Source: Acinetobacter junii CIP 64.5 (GTDB lineage Bacteria > Pseudomonadota > Gammaproteobacteria > Pseudomonadales > Moraxellaceae). From it: 64,000 nucleotides of DNA. Made by a program: the position numbers and the translations under genes. How positions within the stretch are numbered: the stretch's first letter is position 1; every line of letters starts with the position of its first letter. Location: positions 1,813,144 through 1,877,143 of the forward strand of contig NZ_KB849655.1 of assembly GCF_000368765.1 (NCBI RefSeq), read 5' to 3'. The notes under the pieces were generated by a model. That model was not told the origin of the DNA, did not search any database, and was given only the letters and a program-made list of their open reading frames with translations. This document shows positions 9,789 through 19,484 of the stretch, one piece after another.

Positions 9789-10595
9789 ATGCTCTCAGTC
9801 CAACAACAACAGAAATGGATCAAAGATGGCCGAGGTGATGGTGAGTTATCATCATATAAACCGTGGTTGACTGTTCGTGATCTATCATCACTTGGTCGTT
9901 CTCATCGAGTTTATGGCCATAAAACAAAGCGGACACACCATCTACTCTCAGACTTAGAGCTCGCTATTTTCTTAATTTTAGAATGGAATCCTCTGATTCA
10001 AGATATACGAGAACAATTCCCTCTCCGAATAGAACAGACTGAAGAAATCGCCCATTTAACTTGTATTCCACACCCTGCCGTTAGAGGCATTAAGCAGATA
10101 ATGAGTACAGATTTTTATGTATTTAGTTCCGACGCTATGAATCCTCGATTTAGCATACAAGCTAAATACCAGAAAGATCTTGAAGATATCCGTACAATTG
10201 AGAAACTAGAAATCGAACGACGTTATTGGCAAAGCAAAGAAATCCCTTGGCAAATCATCACTGAACAAGAAATTCCTAAAGTGGTTTTTGACAACATTAA
10301 ATGGTTATATCCTGCCATTAGAGATAATGATCACATCAATCTGTATGATCAAATTGAATTCTATGTAAAACAGTTCCATAAATATCCAAATTTATCCTTG
10401 ATTAACTTAGCAAAAAAAATTGATTCATCTTATGACCTTGAGATAGGTACATCTCTATCAGAATTACGTGTACTTTTTGCTCAACGTTATTTTAAATTCG
10501 ACCTAAAATTAAATTACAAAGATTTAGTCCCACCCAATATTCAATTAGGCAATCTAACGACTTGGGAGGAGGTTCGTTATGCTGCGAATCAATGA
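9789..10595 (+). CDS. tnsA: Tn7-like transposase subunit TnsA (endonuclease)
   Basis: 268 aa from the chosen ATG at 9789 (MLSVQQQQKW); an in-frame ATG at 9753 would add 12 residues encoded by the hairpin and is less likely because AGGTG sits 7 nt before 9789. TnsA nicks the 5' ends of the transposon and with TnsB forms the cut-and-paste transposase. The restriction-enzyme-like core shows the expected acidic/basic triad: Glu57 (SDLELAIF), Asp108 (MSTDFYVF) and Lys126 (SIQAKYQK). The C-terminal part (ERRYWQSKEIPW onward) is the TnsC-contacting region in Tn7. Overlaps tnsB by 17 bp. Confidence 0.96.
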   Translation: MLSVQQQQKWIKDGRGDGELSSYKPWLTVRDLSSLGRSHRVYGHKTKRTHHLLSDLELAIFLILEWNPLIQDIREQFPLRIEQTEEIAHLTCIPHPAVRGIKQIMSTDFYVFSSDAMNPRFSIQAKYQKDLEDIRTIEKLEIERRYWQSKEIPWQIITEQEIPKVVFDNIKWLYPAIRDNDHINLYDQIEFYVKQFHKYPNLSLINLAKKIDSSYDLEIGTSLSELRVLFAQRYFKFDLKLNYKDLVPPNIQLGNLTTWEEVRYAANQ

Positions 10596-12720
10596 TGTAT
10601 ATCAGTATCAGGATCTCTCGATCAGAATCCTCAAAATTTTATCTGAACATATTGTTTGGATTGATATCAATGATGTGAAAGCACTTCCTGAAATCATCAG
10701 CAAAACGGAATTATTTCATGCCATTGAATCTTTTGAGGTATTTCGAATTGAAGATCCATTCCAAGAAATTGCCCTCATCCAGCCCGAAAAAGGTTCTACT
10801 TCTCAGCTAAAAAGAGATGAAAATTATAATTTAATCAAAGCCATAGTGGATAATGAACAGTTTTATATTCCCAGTATCCGATCTTCACTAATTAATGAAA
10901 TTATAAATAATAAAAAATCTACTAAACAGACAATATACCGCTTGCTTAGACAATACTGGCAAAGAGGACAGACACCAAATGCCTTAATCCCTAACTACCA
11001 AAACTCTGGTGCAAAAGGAAGCAAAAAAGTTGCAAGTCAAAAATTAGGAAGAAAGCGCACTCACAAAGAAGGTACTGGAGCTATTATTACACAAGAGATT
11101 GAACGTCTGTTTCATCTCACGATTAGCAAATATTTATTATCAAATAAGAAGCATTCTTTAAAATATGCCAATCGAGAATTTCAAAAGCTATATCGCACAC
11201 TTTACCCAGATATCCCTGAAAATGAATATCCTACATTACGCCAATTTCAGTATTTTTATCACCGAGAATACAATCAAGTAGCTCGTTTACAGAAGCGATC
11301 AAACGACATTGAGTACTCTAAAGACTTACGCCAGCTCCATTCTACTGTAAATACACAAGTTCTTGGCCCTGGTTCACGGTATGAAATAGACGCCACGATT
11401 GCTGATATCTATTTAGTTTCTAATCTTGATCGAAGCCGAATAATTGGCCGACCAACAATTTACTTCGTCATTGATGTCTTTAGTCGTATGGTTACTGGCT
11501 TATATATTGGCTTAGAAAATGCTTCTTATAAAACAAGTATACAAGCTCTTTATTGCGCTTTTACAGATAAAGTCGCTTTATGCAAAAAGTATGGAATAGA
11601 TATTACTTATGAAAACTGGCCTTGTATCGGCTTGCCTGATGCGATTTTGGCTGACCGAGCCGAGTTATTTGGTCATCAAGTTGAGAATTTAGAAAAAAGT
11701 TTTTCGATCAGGCTTGAGAATGCACCACCCTATCGTGGTGATCTAAAACCAATTGTTGAAAGCAGATTCAAATTAATACAAGCTGAATTTAAACCCTTTG
11801 CAAAAGGAGTGGTTCAAGATGTGATCACAAAGAAACGAGGTGGAAAGGACTACCGTTTAGATGCAACACTTAATCTAGATGAATTCACTAAAATTATTCT
11901 TTTATCAGTTCTGAAATATAACCAATTTCATCAAATCAACAATTATGATCGTGATATCGATTTACCACATGACCTACCAGCCGTCCCAATGGCGTTATGG
12001 AACTGGGGAATACAGCATCGTACGGGGAAACTACGAACAGCTTCCGATCAGGCTGTTTACGTCGCATTATTGCCTAGAGAAAAGGTAACTTTGTCGAACC
12101 GAGGTTTGAAACTTTTTGGTGTGACTTATACCTGCCCAGAATTATATGAAAAGGGTTGGCTACACCGCCAAAATACAATAAATCGACCCAAGTTTTTATA
12201 TGCTGCCTATGATCCAAGTAATGCAGAAAAAATTTATGTTTTCTATGAACAAAGTAGTCTGAAATATTGGGAGGCAACGATTTCCGACTATTCCCGTGAA
12301 TTTAGAGGCTATAGTTTTTGGGAAGTTTGGCAAATTAATAGTGTTCAGAAAAAAACTTTTGAAAAACAAGACATAAAAAACAACTTAGCTCAATCTGAGC
12401 TAGAACAAAAAATCATGGATATTATTCAACAAGCCAGTAGCGAAACACCATTGTCCACTCAAAGCCAGAAAAGTCGAATCTCTGAGATCAGAAGTAATCG
12501 AAGCCATGAAAAAGAGCTTGAACGTTCTAAATTGAAGGGTACGACTTCCAGTGTTATTGATACTGCGACAAGTGTTATGAAGCCCGAAATCACACAAGAT
12601 GCTCAGAGCAATGTCATTCCTATGCCAAAGCGAAAGAAGTCATCTGATGAACTTGATGAGGATTTAAAGTTACGTTTCCCCCTATACCACGATTTACTCA
12701 GTGAAGATGATGAGCCATAA
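10579..12720 (+). CDS. tnsB: Tn7-like transposase subunit TnsB (DDE recombinase)
   Basis: 713 aa, close to the ~700 aa of Tn7 TnsB. TnsB binds the end repeats and performs 3' cleavage and strand transfer. The RNase H-fold DDE triad is readable: Asp271 (SRYEIDATIAD), Asp359 (AILADRAELFG) and Glu394 (KPIVESRFK), nearly the same spacing as remembered for Tn7. N-terminal helix-turn-helix DNA-binding region before residue ~200; a beta-barrel and a long charged C-terminal tail follow. Very strong SD GGGAGGAGG (10564-10572) inside the end of tnsA, so the two subunits are translationally linked. Confidence 0.97.
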   Translation: MLRINDVYQYQDLSIRILKILSEHIVWIDINDVKALPEIISKTELFHAIESFEVFRIEDPFQEIALIQPEKGSTSQLKRDENYNLIKAIVDNEQFYIPSIRSSLINEIINNKKSTKQTIYRLLRQYWQRGQTPNALIPNYQNSGAKGSKKVASQKLGRKRTHKEGTGAIITQEIERLFHLTISKYLLSNKKHSLKYANREFQKLYRTLYPDIPENEYPTLRQFQYFYHREYNQVARLQKRSNDIEYSKDLRQLHSTVNTQVLGPGSRYEIDATIADIYLVSNLDRSRIIGRPTIYFVIDVFSRMVTGLYIGLENASYKTSIQALYCAFTDKVALCKKYGIDITYENWPCIGLPDAILADRAELFGHQVENLEKSFSIRLENAPPYRGDLKPIVESRFKLIQAEFKPFAKGVVQDVITKKRGGKDYRLDATLNLDEFTKIILLSVLKYNQFHQINNYDRDIDLPHDLPAVPMALWNWGIQHRTGKLRTASDQAVYVALLPREKVTLSNRGLKLFGVTYTCPELYEKGWLHRQNTINRPKFLYAAYDPSNAEKIYVFYEQSSLKYWEATISDYSREFRGYSFWEVWQINSVQKKTFEKQDIKNNLAQSELEQKIMDIIQQASSETPLSTQSQKSRISEIRSNRSHEKELERSKLKGTTSSVIDTATSVMKPEITQDAQSNVIPMPKRKKSSDELDEDLKLRFPLYHDLLSEDDEP

Positions 12721-12747
12721 CGTTATTCACGAATAAGGATAAATAGA

Positions 12748-14415
12748 ATGAGTAATAAAGTCATTGTTAAGGAATATCAACCTAGTATTGGGCATTATGC
12801 TGGCAATCCATTCATTGAAGCATTACCCCCTATTCTAGATACGCCTGATATTATCAAGGCCTTGAGAGGAAAAGTAAATTTCGATATTACAGATCAATCC
12901 CTGCCAGCATCACAGCGCATACATCTTATTCCTCAATTGCTGAATAGTTTTTTTCATCCAATTGAACGACATATTGAACTTTGGACAAAATTTTCAATTA
13001 TGTTAAGACAAGGGTATGTCGGTCGAAATATATCAAATGGAGAATTGAACAAACATATTCAGAACGGTTATGAGCGAACAATGAAAGGAGATATTTCAGC
13101 TTTTAGGTATGAGCCTGCTCGATCAACAGCTCAAAGTATGAGTATTATCGGATGTTCTGGAATCGGTAAAACTACAACAATCAATAATATTCTCAGTGTA
13201 TACCCACAAGTTATTTATCACGAAAAGTATAACTTTACCCAAATTGTATACTTAAAAATTGACTGTCCTCATGACGGTTCATTAAAAAGCTTGTGCTTAC
13301 ATTTCTTTAGAGCCGTTGATATTGCTCTTGATACCAACTATGAAGCTAAATACGCTTTAAAGCGTCATGGTGTTGAAACGTTACTCAATTTAATGCGTCA
13401 GATTGCAAATTTTCATGCAATTGGCTTGCTTATTATTGATGAAATACAGCACCTTAATATCAAAAACTCTGGCGGTGCTGATAAAATGTTAAATTTCTTT
13501 GTCACACTCGTTAATGTGATTAGTTTGCCCGTCATCATGGTAGGTACACCAAAGGCAAGGTATATATTTAATGATCTTCGTGGTAACCGTAGGGCTGCTG
13601 GATTTGGATCTGTATTATGGGAACCTATAAAAAATGAACCAAACCTTGAGTTAAATAATCGCATATATAAATCTGAATGGAATGCTTTTACCGATGCTTT
13701 ATGGAAATATCAGTGGTTAAACAAAGCAGATATGCATCTCTCTGATGAGATTCGTGAATGTCTTTATGATCTTAGCCAAGGCATTCTTGATATTGCTGTC
13801 AAATTGTTTGTACTTGCACAAATTAGTGCCATTACATCTGGTCTAGAACGCATTACAATTAAATTATTAAAAAAGACTTACCATGATGAACTTAAGCCCA
13901 TCCATCCAATGGTCAATGCACTTAGATCTAAAGATCCAGAAAAAATCATACAGTTTTCTGATCTAATTATTCCTGAAGTCGATCAGCAAATTCTTAAATT
14001 ACAAATGATTGTAGATAAGCATACTGAATCTACTGAGTATGATGATTTGAGTGAATACAATGGTAATAAAGAGGCTATACGCTTACATCACCTTTTACTT
14101 GGGCTAGACTTTAAATCTGAACTTTTAGTACCAACTATTAAACGAGCCTTTCAGCAACATCCCCATCTTTCAATGCAAGAACTTATGCCAATTGTCATGA
14201 TATGGCTGAATGATATAGGCAAAAATATTCAGACTAACCCAAAGCCTAAAAATAAAAGTAAAAGGGTTAAACAAGATCAATGGCATACTTTAGATACAGA
14301 GGATTTACGATTCCAATTCTCACAAAAAGATGAGAAACAAAATTTCTATCAACATCTTAAAGAACATACTCAGCTTATTTTTAATATGGAACGCTGGTTT
14401 GAGCAGGTGAGTTAG
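12748..14415 (+). CDS. tnsC: Tn7-like transposition regulator TnsC (AAA+ ATPase)
   Basis: 555 aa. TnsC is the ATP-dependent switch linking target selectors (TnsD, TnsE) to the TnsAB transposase and carrying target immunity. Walker A GCSGIGKTT with Lys141; Walker B LLIIDEIQHL with Asp231-Glu232; a sensor-like VGTPKARYIF follows. N-terminal ~120 residues and C-terminal ~150 residues flank the ATPase core, as expected for contacts with TnsD and TnsAB. SD AAGGAT, 27 bp after tnsB. The stop codon directly abuts the tnsD start. Confidence 0.96.
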   Translation: MSNKVIVKEYQPSIGHYAGNPFIEALPPILDTPDIIKALRGKVNFDITDQSLPASQRIHLIPQLLNSFFHPIERHIELWTKFSIMLRQGYVGRNISNGELNKHIQNGYERTMKGDISAFRYEPARSTAQSMSIIGCSGIGKTTTINNILSVYPQVIYHEKYNFTQIVYLKIDCPHDGSLKSLCLHFFRAVDIALDTNYEAKYALKRHGVETLLNLMRQIANFHAIGLLIIDEIQHLNIKNSGGADKMLNFFVTLVNVISLPVIMVGTPKARYIFNDLRGNRRAAGFGSVLWEPIKNEPNLELNNRIYKSEWNAFTDALWKYQWLNKADMHLSDEIRECLYDLSQGILDIAVKLFVLAQISAITSGLERITIKLLKKTYHDELKPIHPMVNALRSKDPEKIIQFSDLIIPEVDQQILKLQMIVDKHTESTEYDDLSEYNGNKEAIRLHHLLLGLDFKSELLVPTIKRAFQQHPHLSMQELMPIVMIWLNDIGKNIQTNPKPKNKSKRVKQDQWHTLDTEDLRFQFSQKDEKQNFYQHLKEHTQLIFNMERWFEQVS

Positions 14416-15933
14416 ATGCTAAATTTCCCTCTGCCATATCAGAATGAACTCATTTACAGTACTGTGGCTAGGGCTGGAATCCGTCTTGCTTTAAGCAGTC
14501 CAAAACAATTATTGGATGAAATTTTTCAAAACCGCAAAGTTATTGCTACAGTTGATCTCCCTTGTCACTTAAACGCTATTATCAACCAATATCCTAGCAA
14601 TCAGTTAAGCCTAGAGGATATTGCATATCAGCATACGCTCTTCCCTATCTATGCCCCCTTTGTACCTGAGGATAGACGGCAACAGTGTTTACAATGGATG
14701 GCTGAAGTATCCCAAGGCTCAATTCATCTTGCTCTGGGTGTTAATGCGTCACGACTTAAACCCATCCATAAACTCCGCTATTGCCCAGCCTGTTTTAAAG
14801 AACAGTTAGAATTATATAGTGAACTTTATTGGTCACGCTTATGGCAAATACAAGGTGCTTGTTGTCCAATACATGGTGAACTTATTGACTCAATCATTGA
14901 ACTAAGATCATTACATCGACATGATTTCATCACACCAACATACCAAACGTGCCCTGAGCAAATTCAGTCGAAAGCGACATCAGATAGCCTATTTATTACA
15001 AAGAAATTATTAGAATTATTGTCTCTTCCGTCTTCTGAGTCACCTCATTATGAGCAATGGACAAGGTTCTACCATCAGCTTGCTCAAAAAAATCATTGTA
15101 TACGTGGTCGAAACTACATTAGTCACGACAAAATCTTAGACAAAATCATTGCTCGATGGTCTTCCAAATTTTTAAGACAATACAATTTAGGCGACTTAAA
15201 ATCTGAAACAGGTTGGTTAAGAAGTATCTTTAGAAAACACCGAAAAAGTTTTAGTTATCTGGAACATATCGTTGTGATTGAAGCATTAAGTAATAAAGAA
15301 TGGACTTTTTCAGCGATTCTAGAACAAGTTAAAAATTTAAATGAAGACTCGAAAGACAATAATAGTCAAAATTTAAATATATGTGTGCACCCCAACCACT
15401 TTGAATATAGAGAAAAATGGCTAAAACTGGTCAAAGAATTAGGTATTAAACCCGCTCGTTCTATAGATCAAGCTTTATATGCTTGGCTATACCGTAATGA
15501 TAAAGACTGGCTATTGAAAATAAATCAAACCTTCCATCAGGGCTTTATTCCACAGGGAGCTAAAGTTGACTGGTACAACCGTGATCTTACTTATGTAAGA
15601 CAACTTATTCAGCTCTACAATGAGCTCATTTGGGATGTAGATAGTCCTCGACGCTCTGCAAAATGGTGGCTTTCACAAATCACCCATGTTTCGACTATTG
15701 AAAAAAATTTATATCGTTTACCCATTACTCAATCATTTTTGAAACGCTATAGCGAAGATATTAGTAGCTACCAAATTAGACGGTTAACTCAAGTTTTTAT
15801 TGAAATAAAAATGCAAAGCCAAGACTTACCTCGTTGGAGAATTTTACGCAAAGCAGGTTTGAGTGACGAGCGTATGACCTCTGAAACGGCAAAATTTCTA
15901 AATATGGCATTACAATACTTAAGGTTAAATTAA
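14416..15933 (+). CDS. tnsD: Tn7-like site-specific target selector TnsD (TniQ family)
   Basis: 505 aa, close to the Tn7 TnsD length. It binds the 3' end of glmS and recruits TnsC, sending the element to attTn7. The N-terminal TniQ domain carries a CCCH zinc finger: Cys123-x2-Cys126 (YCPACF) and Cys150-x2-His153 (CCPIHG). The C-terminal two-thirds is the DNA-binding part with helix-turn-helix-like segments. ATG follows the tnsC TAG without a gap, with GCAGGTGAG just upstream. The insertion site in this window agrees with this specificity. Confidence 0.95.
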   Translation: MLNFPLPYQNELIYSTVARAGIRLALSSPKQLLDEIFQNRKVIATVDLPCHLNAIINQYPSNQLSLEDIAYQHTLFPIYAPFVPEDRRQQCLQWMAEVSQGSIHLALGVNASRLKPIHKLRYCPACFKEQLELYSELYWSRLWQIQGACCPIHGELIDSIIELRSLHRHDFITPTYQTCPEQIQSKATSDSLFITKKLLELLSLPSSESPHYEQWTRFYHQLAQKNHCIRGRNYISHDKILDKIIARWSSKFLRQYNLGDLKSETGWLRSIFRKHRKSFSYLEHIVVIEALSNKEWTFSAILEQVKNLNEDSKDNNSQNLNICVHPNHFEYREKWLKLVKELGIKPARSIDQALYAWLYRNDKDWLLKINQTFHQGFIPQGAKVDWYNRDLTYVRQLIQLYNELIWDVDSPRRSAKWWLSQITHVSTIEKNLYRLPITQSFLKRYSEDISSYQIRRLTQVFIEIKMQSQDLPRWRILRKAGLSDERMTSETAKFLNMALQYLRLN

Positions 15934-17501
15934 TGAAAATTAAGAATTTCCCAGAAAATGCAAAAATTACATTCTTAGGTGAAATATTTAAATTTAATCA
16001 CTTAAAATCTTGGAATATTAAATTAGGAATCCATGTTGATTCTGAACTATCAGTCAAGCACTCACGTCTATCTAATTTACCAGCTTTTGCAAGAGGTCGA
16101 TGTCTGAATCCAAGTGACGGTCAATGTAGTAAAGGTGGGTATAAAATTAATATCAATATTCAATCAAATGAAGATTGGAAAGTTAAAGTTGATTCAAAGA
16201 ATAGAGGGTATTATTTTGAATTTGATTTTAATAGAGGTAGTGAACAAAACCCAGATCTCCTGCATATCCGTATACCCCAGATTGAGTTAGCACGCGTTCT
16301 TTTCTTTCACAATGCCTATTTAGCAAGGAACTGTATTGATCAAGGTATCTTAGCGAGAGAGTTTTTTGTTGATCCTATAGATCAGACAACGACCGTTATT
16401 CATGTGCTACCACACCGCACATTTCCTTTAGGCCAATTTAGTAATGAAGGCATCCGCAGATTACTCTCATGGATATTATTAGATGAAAACGCTAGGCAAT
16501 CCTATGAAAGTATTGCTCATTATTTCAAATTAGAAGCTAAGCAATTTGAAGAAAAAACATCCTGGCAATTTCATTTTATACCACCACAATTAGTAAATAT
16601 TTCACTCAAAATGATTGGTCGATTTGATCCCACCACAAATGAATATATAGTCTTTGAAATCACTGATCTTCATAATATTCAGACCTCTCTTCCTCCAATC
16701 GTTCTTTATGAAAGCCCTGAGTTCAAATCAGGTAATTCAACAGGCTCTGGAGGAGGCTCTTCTGGCTCTAATCAAGGGGGAAATGATTCTTCGGTAGATG
16801 ACGATATTGAAGGTGATTCAAATTCAAAATTAGTAGAAATAGAGATCCCTCAGACATCCTTAAGTTTTTCGAATCCTATTGAAACAAGAAAAGTCGTGAA
16901 GAAAAAAACGAAAAGCGGATCATGTGGATATGATGATGTGACTGAGTACGAAGAAGTCGGTGTTGGAACAGGTGAACCAACCGTTAATGGAGATGGGGCT
17001 CAAGGCGAATTTAATGGATTAAAAGATGACAGCGACGTGATCGCTCTCTACATGCAACGTTTTGATGCTTTTAAACTTCTTGTAAAACAACTTGCCTTAA
17101 AACATCATCTAAAATATGAAGAAAAACTGCACTATTTGCAAAAAGTTGGACGTTCACGTCTGCATCGGACACTAGACGGAAACAATCGATGCCTACTTGA
17201 GGTTAGATTCTTTATTGAGAATCACTGGTATGCAATATTAGAAATTGATACCAGTGATAACGCAAAACCACTCTCAACATTGATTGTACAAATTTATGAT
17301 CTCAATAAATGGAATCATAATTTTAAAGATATTGCTAAAAAGATTGTTAAAAATTCTCTTCGATGGCCATCTGTTGAAAGTCTACAAGATTTTGGGACTC
17401 CTTATACGTTGAATCATCCCAAGCATTTAGTAGAGCTAACTGAATCTGATGATGAGTTTAATGGGTGGCTACAACGGATGGAAAAGCTACTCAATCTTTG
17501 A
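15933..17501 (+). CDS. tnsE: Tn7-like target selector TnsE
   Basis: 522 aa (Tn7 TnsE is about 538). In Tn7, TnsE directs insertion into conjugating plasmids and lagging-strand DNA through 3' recessed ends and the beta clamp. The C-terminal region (~365-522; YMQRFDAFKLLVKQLALKHH onward, ending LQRMEKLLNL) fits the conserved TnsE C-terminal domain. A low-complexity Gly/Ser/Asn stretch at about 265-285 followed by an acidic run separates N and C halves. The start overlaps the tnsD stop by one base (TAATG). Its presence implies that the element retains both transposition pathways. Confidence 0.92.
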   Translation: MKIKNFPENAKITFLGEIFKFNHLKSWNIKLGIHVDSELSVKHSRLSNLPAFARGRCLNPSDGQCSKGGYKININIQSNEDWKVKVDSKNRGYYFEFDFNRGSEQNPDLLHIRIPQIELARVLFFHNAYLARNCIDQGILAREFFVDPIDQTTTVIHVLPHRTFPLGQFSNEGIRRLLSWILLDENARQSYESIAHYFKLEAKQFEEKTSWQFHFIPPQLVNISLKMIGRFDPTTNEYIVFEITDLHNIQTSLPPIVLYESPEFKSGNSTGSGGGSSGSNQGGNDSSVDDDIEGDSNSKLVEIEIPQTSLSFSNPIETRKVVKKKTKSGSCGYDDVTEYEEVGVGTGEPTVNGDGAQGEFNGLKDDSDVIALYMQRFDAFKLLVKQLALKHHLKYEEKLHYLQKVGRSRLHRTLDGNNRCLLEVRFFIENHWYAILEIDTSDNAKPLSTLIVQIYDLNKWNHNFKDIAKKIVKNSLRWPSVESLQDFGTPYTLNHPKHLVELTESDDEFNGWLQRMEKLLNL

Positions 17502-17638
17502 AGTAATATTGCTCCAATCATTGCAAAAACTATAAATAAAGCATACTCAGCTTTTACCATTCAATGACTAAAATGGAGTTTATATAAAGCAATAAAAAAA
17601 CTATATTTTACATTTAATTCCTAGGTGACAAATATAAA

Positions 17639-17688
17639 TATTTGCAATAAAATTTGGTTGACATATTTTTTTATTTGCAATAAATTTT
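17639..17688 (+). promoter_or_regulatory. Cargo promoter with paired TATTTGCAATAAA repeats
   Basis: A candidate sigma-70 promoter has TTGACA at 17658-17663, a 17-bp spacer and TAAATT at 17681-17686. Two copies of TATTTGCAATAAA start at 17639 and 17672, 33 bp apart (about three helical turns). One lies just upstream of the -35 and the other overlaps the -10. Each has the palindromic core TTGCAA. This is a plausible operator pair for the XRE-domain protein encoded by the second gene of this unit. The rest of the 217-bp gap after tnsE is very AT-rich with no gene seen. Confidence 0.6.
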
Positions 17689-17718
17689 AAGAACCAACAT
17701 CTTACTAGGGCTTACTTT

Positions 17719-18330
17719 ATGGATTTATCGAAGAATCCTCCCCCTAACTATTATGATTCCTCATTAAATAACGAAATATTAAGTTATTTTGCTAATCATA
17801 TGTTAGAGGTCCACTCTCAAACATTACGTGATCTTAACAGCCAAGATGATGATAACTACACAATTAGTTGTACTATTTTTGGCCGTTGTCGCAATAGATT
17901 TTCACGTGTAATTCGTAATGGTAATGCGCCTGTATCAACCTCTTTGGAAGATTCATCGAATAAATTCACATTTAAAATCGGGAATACATCTGGAATCCGT
18001 TTTTTCAAAGAATCTGATTATTTAAGACCTAAAAGACCCAACTTTTTTAAGCAAAGTCATAATTTCGAGCTCTTTGAAATCGATGATAACTTACCAGTTT
18101 TTTGGCGCTTCATTTTAGTTCCAGCTAGAACTGATGAGGAAGAAACATTTATTGCTTTTGTTGGTTTTAACCAAAAACTACAGCCGATAACTGCTTGGAC
18201 ATCAAATAATACTTCTAGATTTATTTTTGATCCAGAAGCTATTCTGCCAGAACCAGCAGATTTGAAGTCCTACAATATTGATGATCTATTAGCTGATGAT
18301 GATTTAGACAACACAAGTGAAATTGAATAA
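17719..18330 (+). CDS. Hypothetical cargo protein paired with an XRE/ImmA-IrrE gene
   Basis: 203 aa; I do not recognise a family. It has no signal peptide or membrane segment. The middle is mixed alpha/beta with aromatic-rich stretches (PVFWRFILVPARTDEEETFIAFVGFNQ), and the last ~25 residues are strongly acidic (DDLLADDDLDNTSEIE). AGGG at 17707-17710 precedes ATG 17719. It lies 36 bp before the XRE-metallopeptidase gene and shares its promoter, so the two are probably a functional pair: a regulator with its target, or a toxin-antitoxin-like unit. An acidic tail can suggest DNA mimicry or protein binding, but this is speculation. Confidence 0.75.
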   Translation: MDLSKNPPPNYYDSSLNNEILSYFANHMLEVHSQTLRDLNSQDDDNYTISCTIFGRCRNRFSRVIRNGNAPVSTSLEDSSNKFTFKIGNTSGIRFFKESDYLRPKRPNFFKQSHNFELFEIDDNLPVFWRFILVPARTDEEETFIAFVGFNQKLQPITAWTSNNTSRFIFDPEAILPEPADLKSYNIDDLLADDDLDNTSEIE

Positions 18331-18366
18331 ATCCTTAACAGCAAATAGGTAAAAGTTGATGAGAAA

Positions 18367-19449
18367 ATGAATACTTATTTTAATGGCCTAGAATTACGAC
18401 TCTTAAGACAATTGAACCATTTGTCACTAGAGGATTTATCAACCCATGTAGGTAAATCTCGTCAATTTTTGCATAAAATTGAAATGAATCAAGTCGCTCC
18501 GACATCAGATTTAATCGGTGTTCTGAGCAACTTTTTTAATGTTAAAACGGAAATTTTTTTTAGTTCTCATCCTATTTTGCAAGAAGAACAAATAAACTTC
18601 CGAAGTAATAAAACAGCAAAAGTATTTACAAAGCAGTCGGTCATTGCACAAGGTGAGTACTTAAAAAGGTTAGTAGAGTTTATAGAAGCTAATTTAAGGC
18701 TACCTAGATATTCTATTCCTTCAGTTGATCATGTACAAAACTTCCAAGATATTGAAAATGCTGCTCTGCAATTTAGGAAACATTTTAACTTGGGTTTAGG
18801 TCCTATCAGTGACATGACTAAACTCTGTGAAATGCTTGGAATTTTTGTTACTACATTTCCTAGCGTTTCTAATGAAGTAGACGCGCTTTCTATTGCATCA
18901 AAACGTCCAATTTTCGTTAATAATGAAGATAGCAGTACGTGCCGCCAACGATTTAATTTAGCACATGAGTTAGGACATCTAGTATTACATGATGGTTGTG
19001 TCACTGGCGACTCTCTTACAGAATCCCAAGCTCACCGATTTGCTAGTGCCTTACTAATTCCTCAAGAAATGATGAACTCTCATTTCCGTTATTGTTTCAA
19101 TGGCAGATTTAACTGGAATAAGTTAAGTAAAATGAAAATGGATTGGAAAATCAGTAAAGCTGCATTGCTTTATAGAGCCAAATCATTGGGGCTTATAGAT
19201 GACGTAAGTTATCGAAGTGGCTATATTCATTTAAAACGTACAGGTGAAGCACTCTTAGAAACAGAGGATAAGGATATTCCAAGAGAAATTCCCCACTTAC
19301 TAGAGAATTGTTTCAAAGCTTTGAATAAAAAAAGAATATCAGCTGAATCCATTGCAAATGAGCTCAATATTTCTTTAGATTTATTGAATAAAATTACTCA
19401 ACTCAATCATCAGAAGCCAAATACCTCAAAACTACAATTAGTGATTTAA
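18367..19449 (+). CDS. XRE-family HTH regulator with ImmA/IrrE (M78) metallopeptidase domain
   Basis: 360 aa. Residues ~8-60 are an XRE helix-turn-helix (LRLLRQLNHLSLEDLSTHVGKSRQFLHKIE). The following region contains the zinc protease motif HELGH (200-204) within FNLAHELGHLVLHDG, then a helical C-terminal part. Related ImmA/IrrE proteins cleave or antagonise repressors after a stress or phage signal. With its own HTH it can bind DNA and sense damage or infection in one chain. Transcribed with the 203-aa gene and followed by a terminator before the defence operon, so it is likely a local controller of the cargo (inference). Confidence 0.88.
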   Translation: MNTYFNGLELRLLRQLNHLSLEDLSTHVGKSRQFLHKIEMNQVAPTSDLIGVLSNFFNVKTEIFFSSHPILQEEQINFRSNKTAKVFTKQSVIAQGEYLKRLVEFIEANLRLPRYSIPSVDHVQNFQDIENAALQFRKHFNLGLGPISDMTKLCEMLGIFVTTFPSVSNEVDALSIASKRPIFVNNEDSSTCRQRFNLAHELGHLVLHDGCVTGDSLTESQAHRFASALLIPQEMMNSHFRYCFNGRFNWNKLSKMKMDWKISKAALLYRAKSLGLIDDVSYRSGYIHLKRTGEALLETEDKDIPREIPHLLENCFKALNKKRISAESIANELNISLDLLNKITQLNHQKPNTSKLQLVI

Positions 19450-19454
19450 CCCTT

Positions 19455-19480
19455 GGCGGGTATTCTCCCGCCTTATTTTT
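19455..19480 (+). terminator. Intrinsic terminator after the XRE-M78 gene
   Basis: GC stem GGCGGG (19455-19460) / CCCGCC (19467-19472) with a 6-nt loop followed by TTATTTTT. It separates the regulatory pair from the four-gene operon, which therefore needs its own promoter in the 175 bp that follow. Confidence 0.85.
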
Positions 19481-19484
19481 CTAA

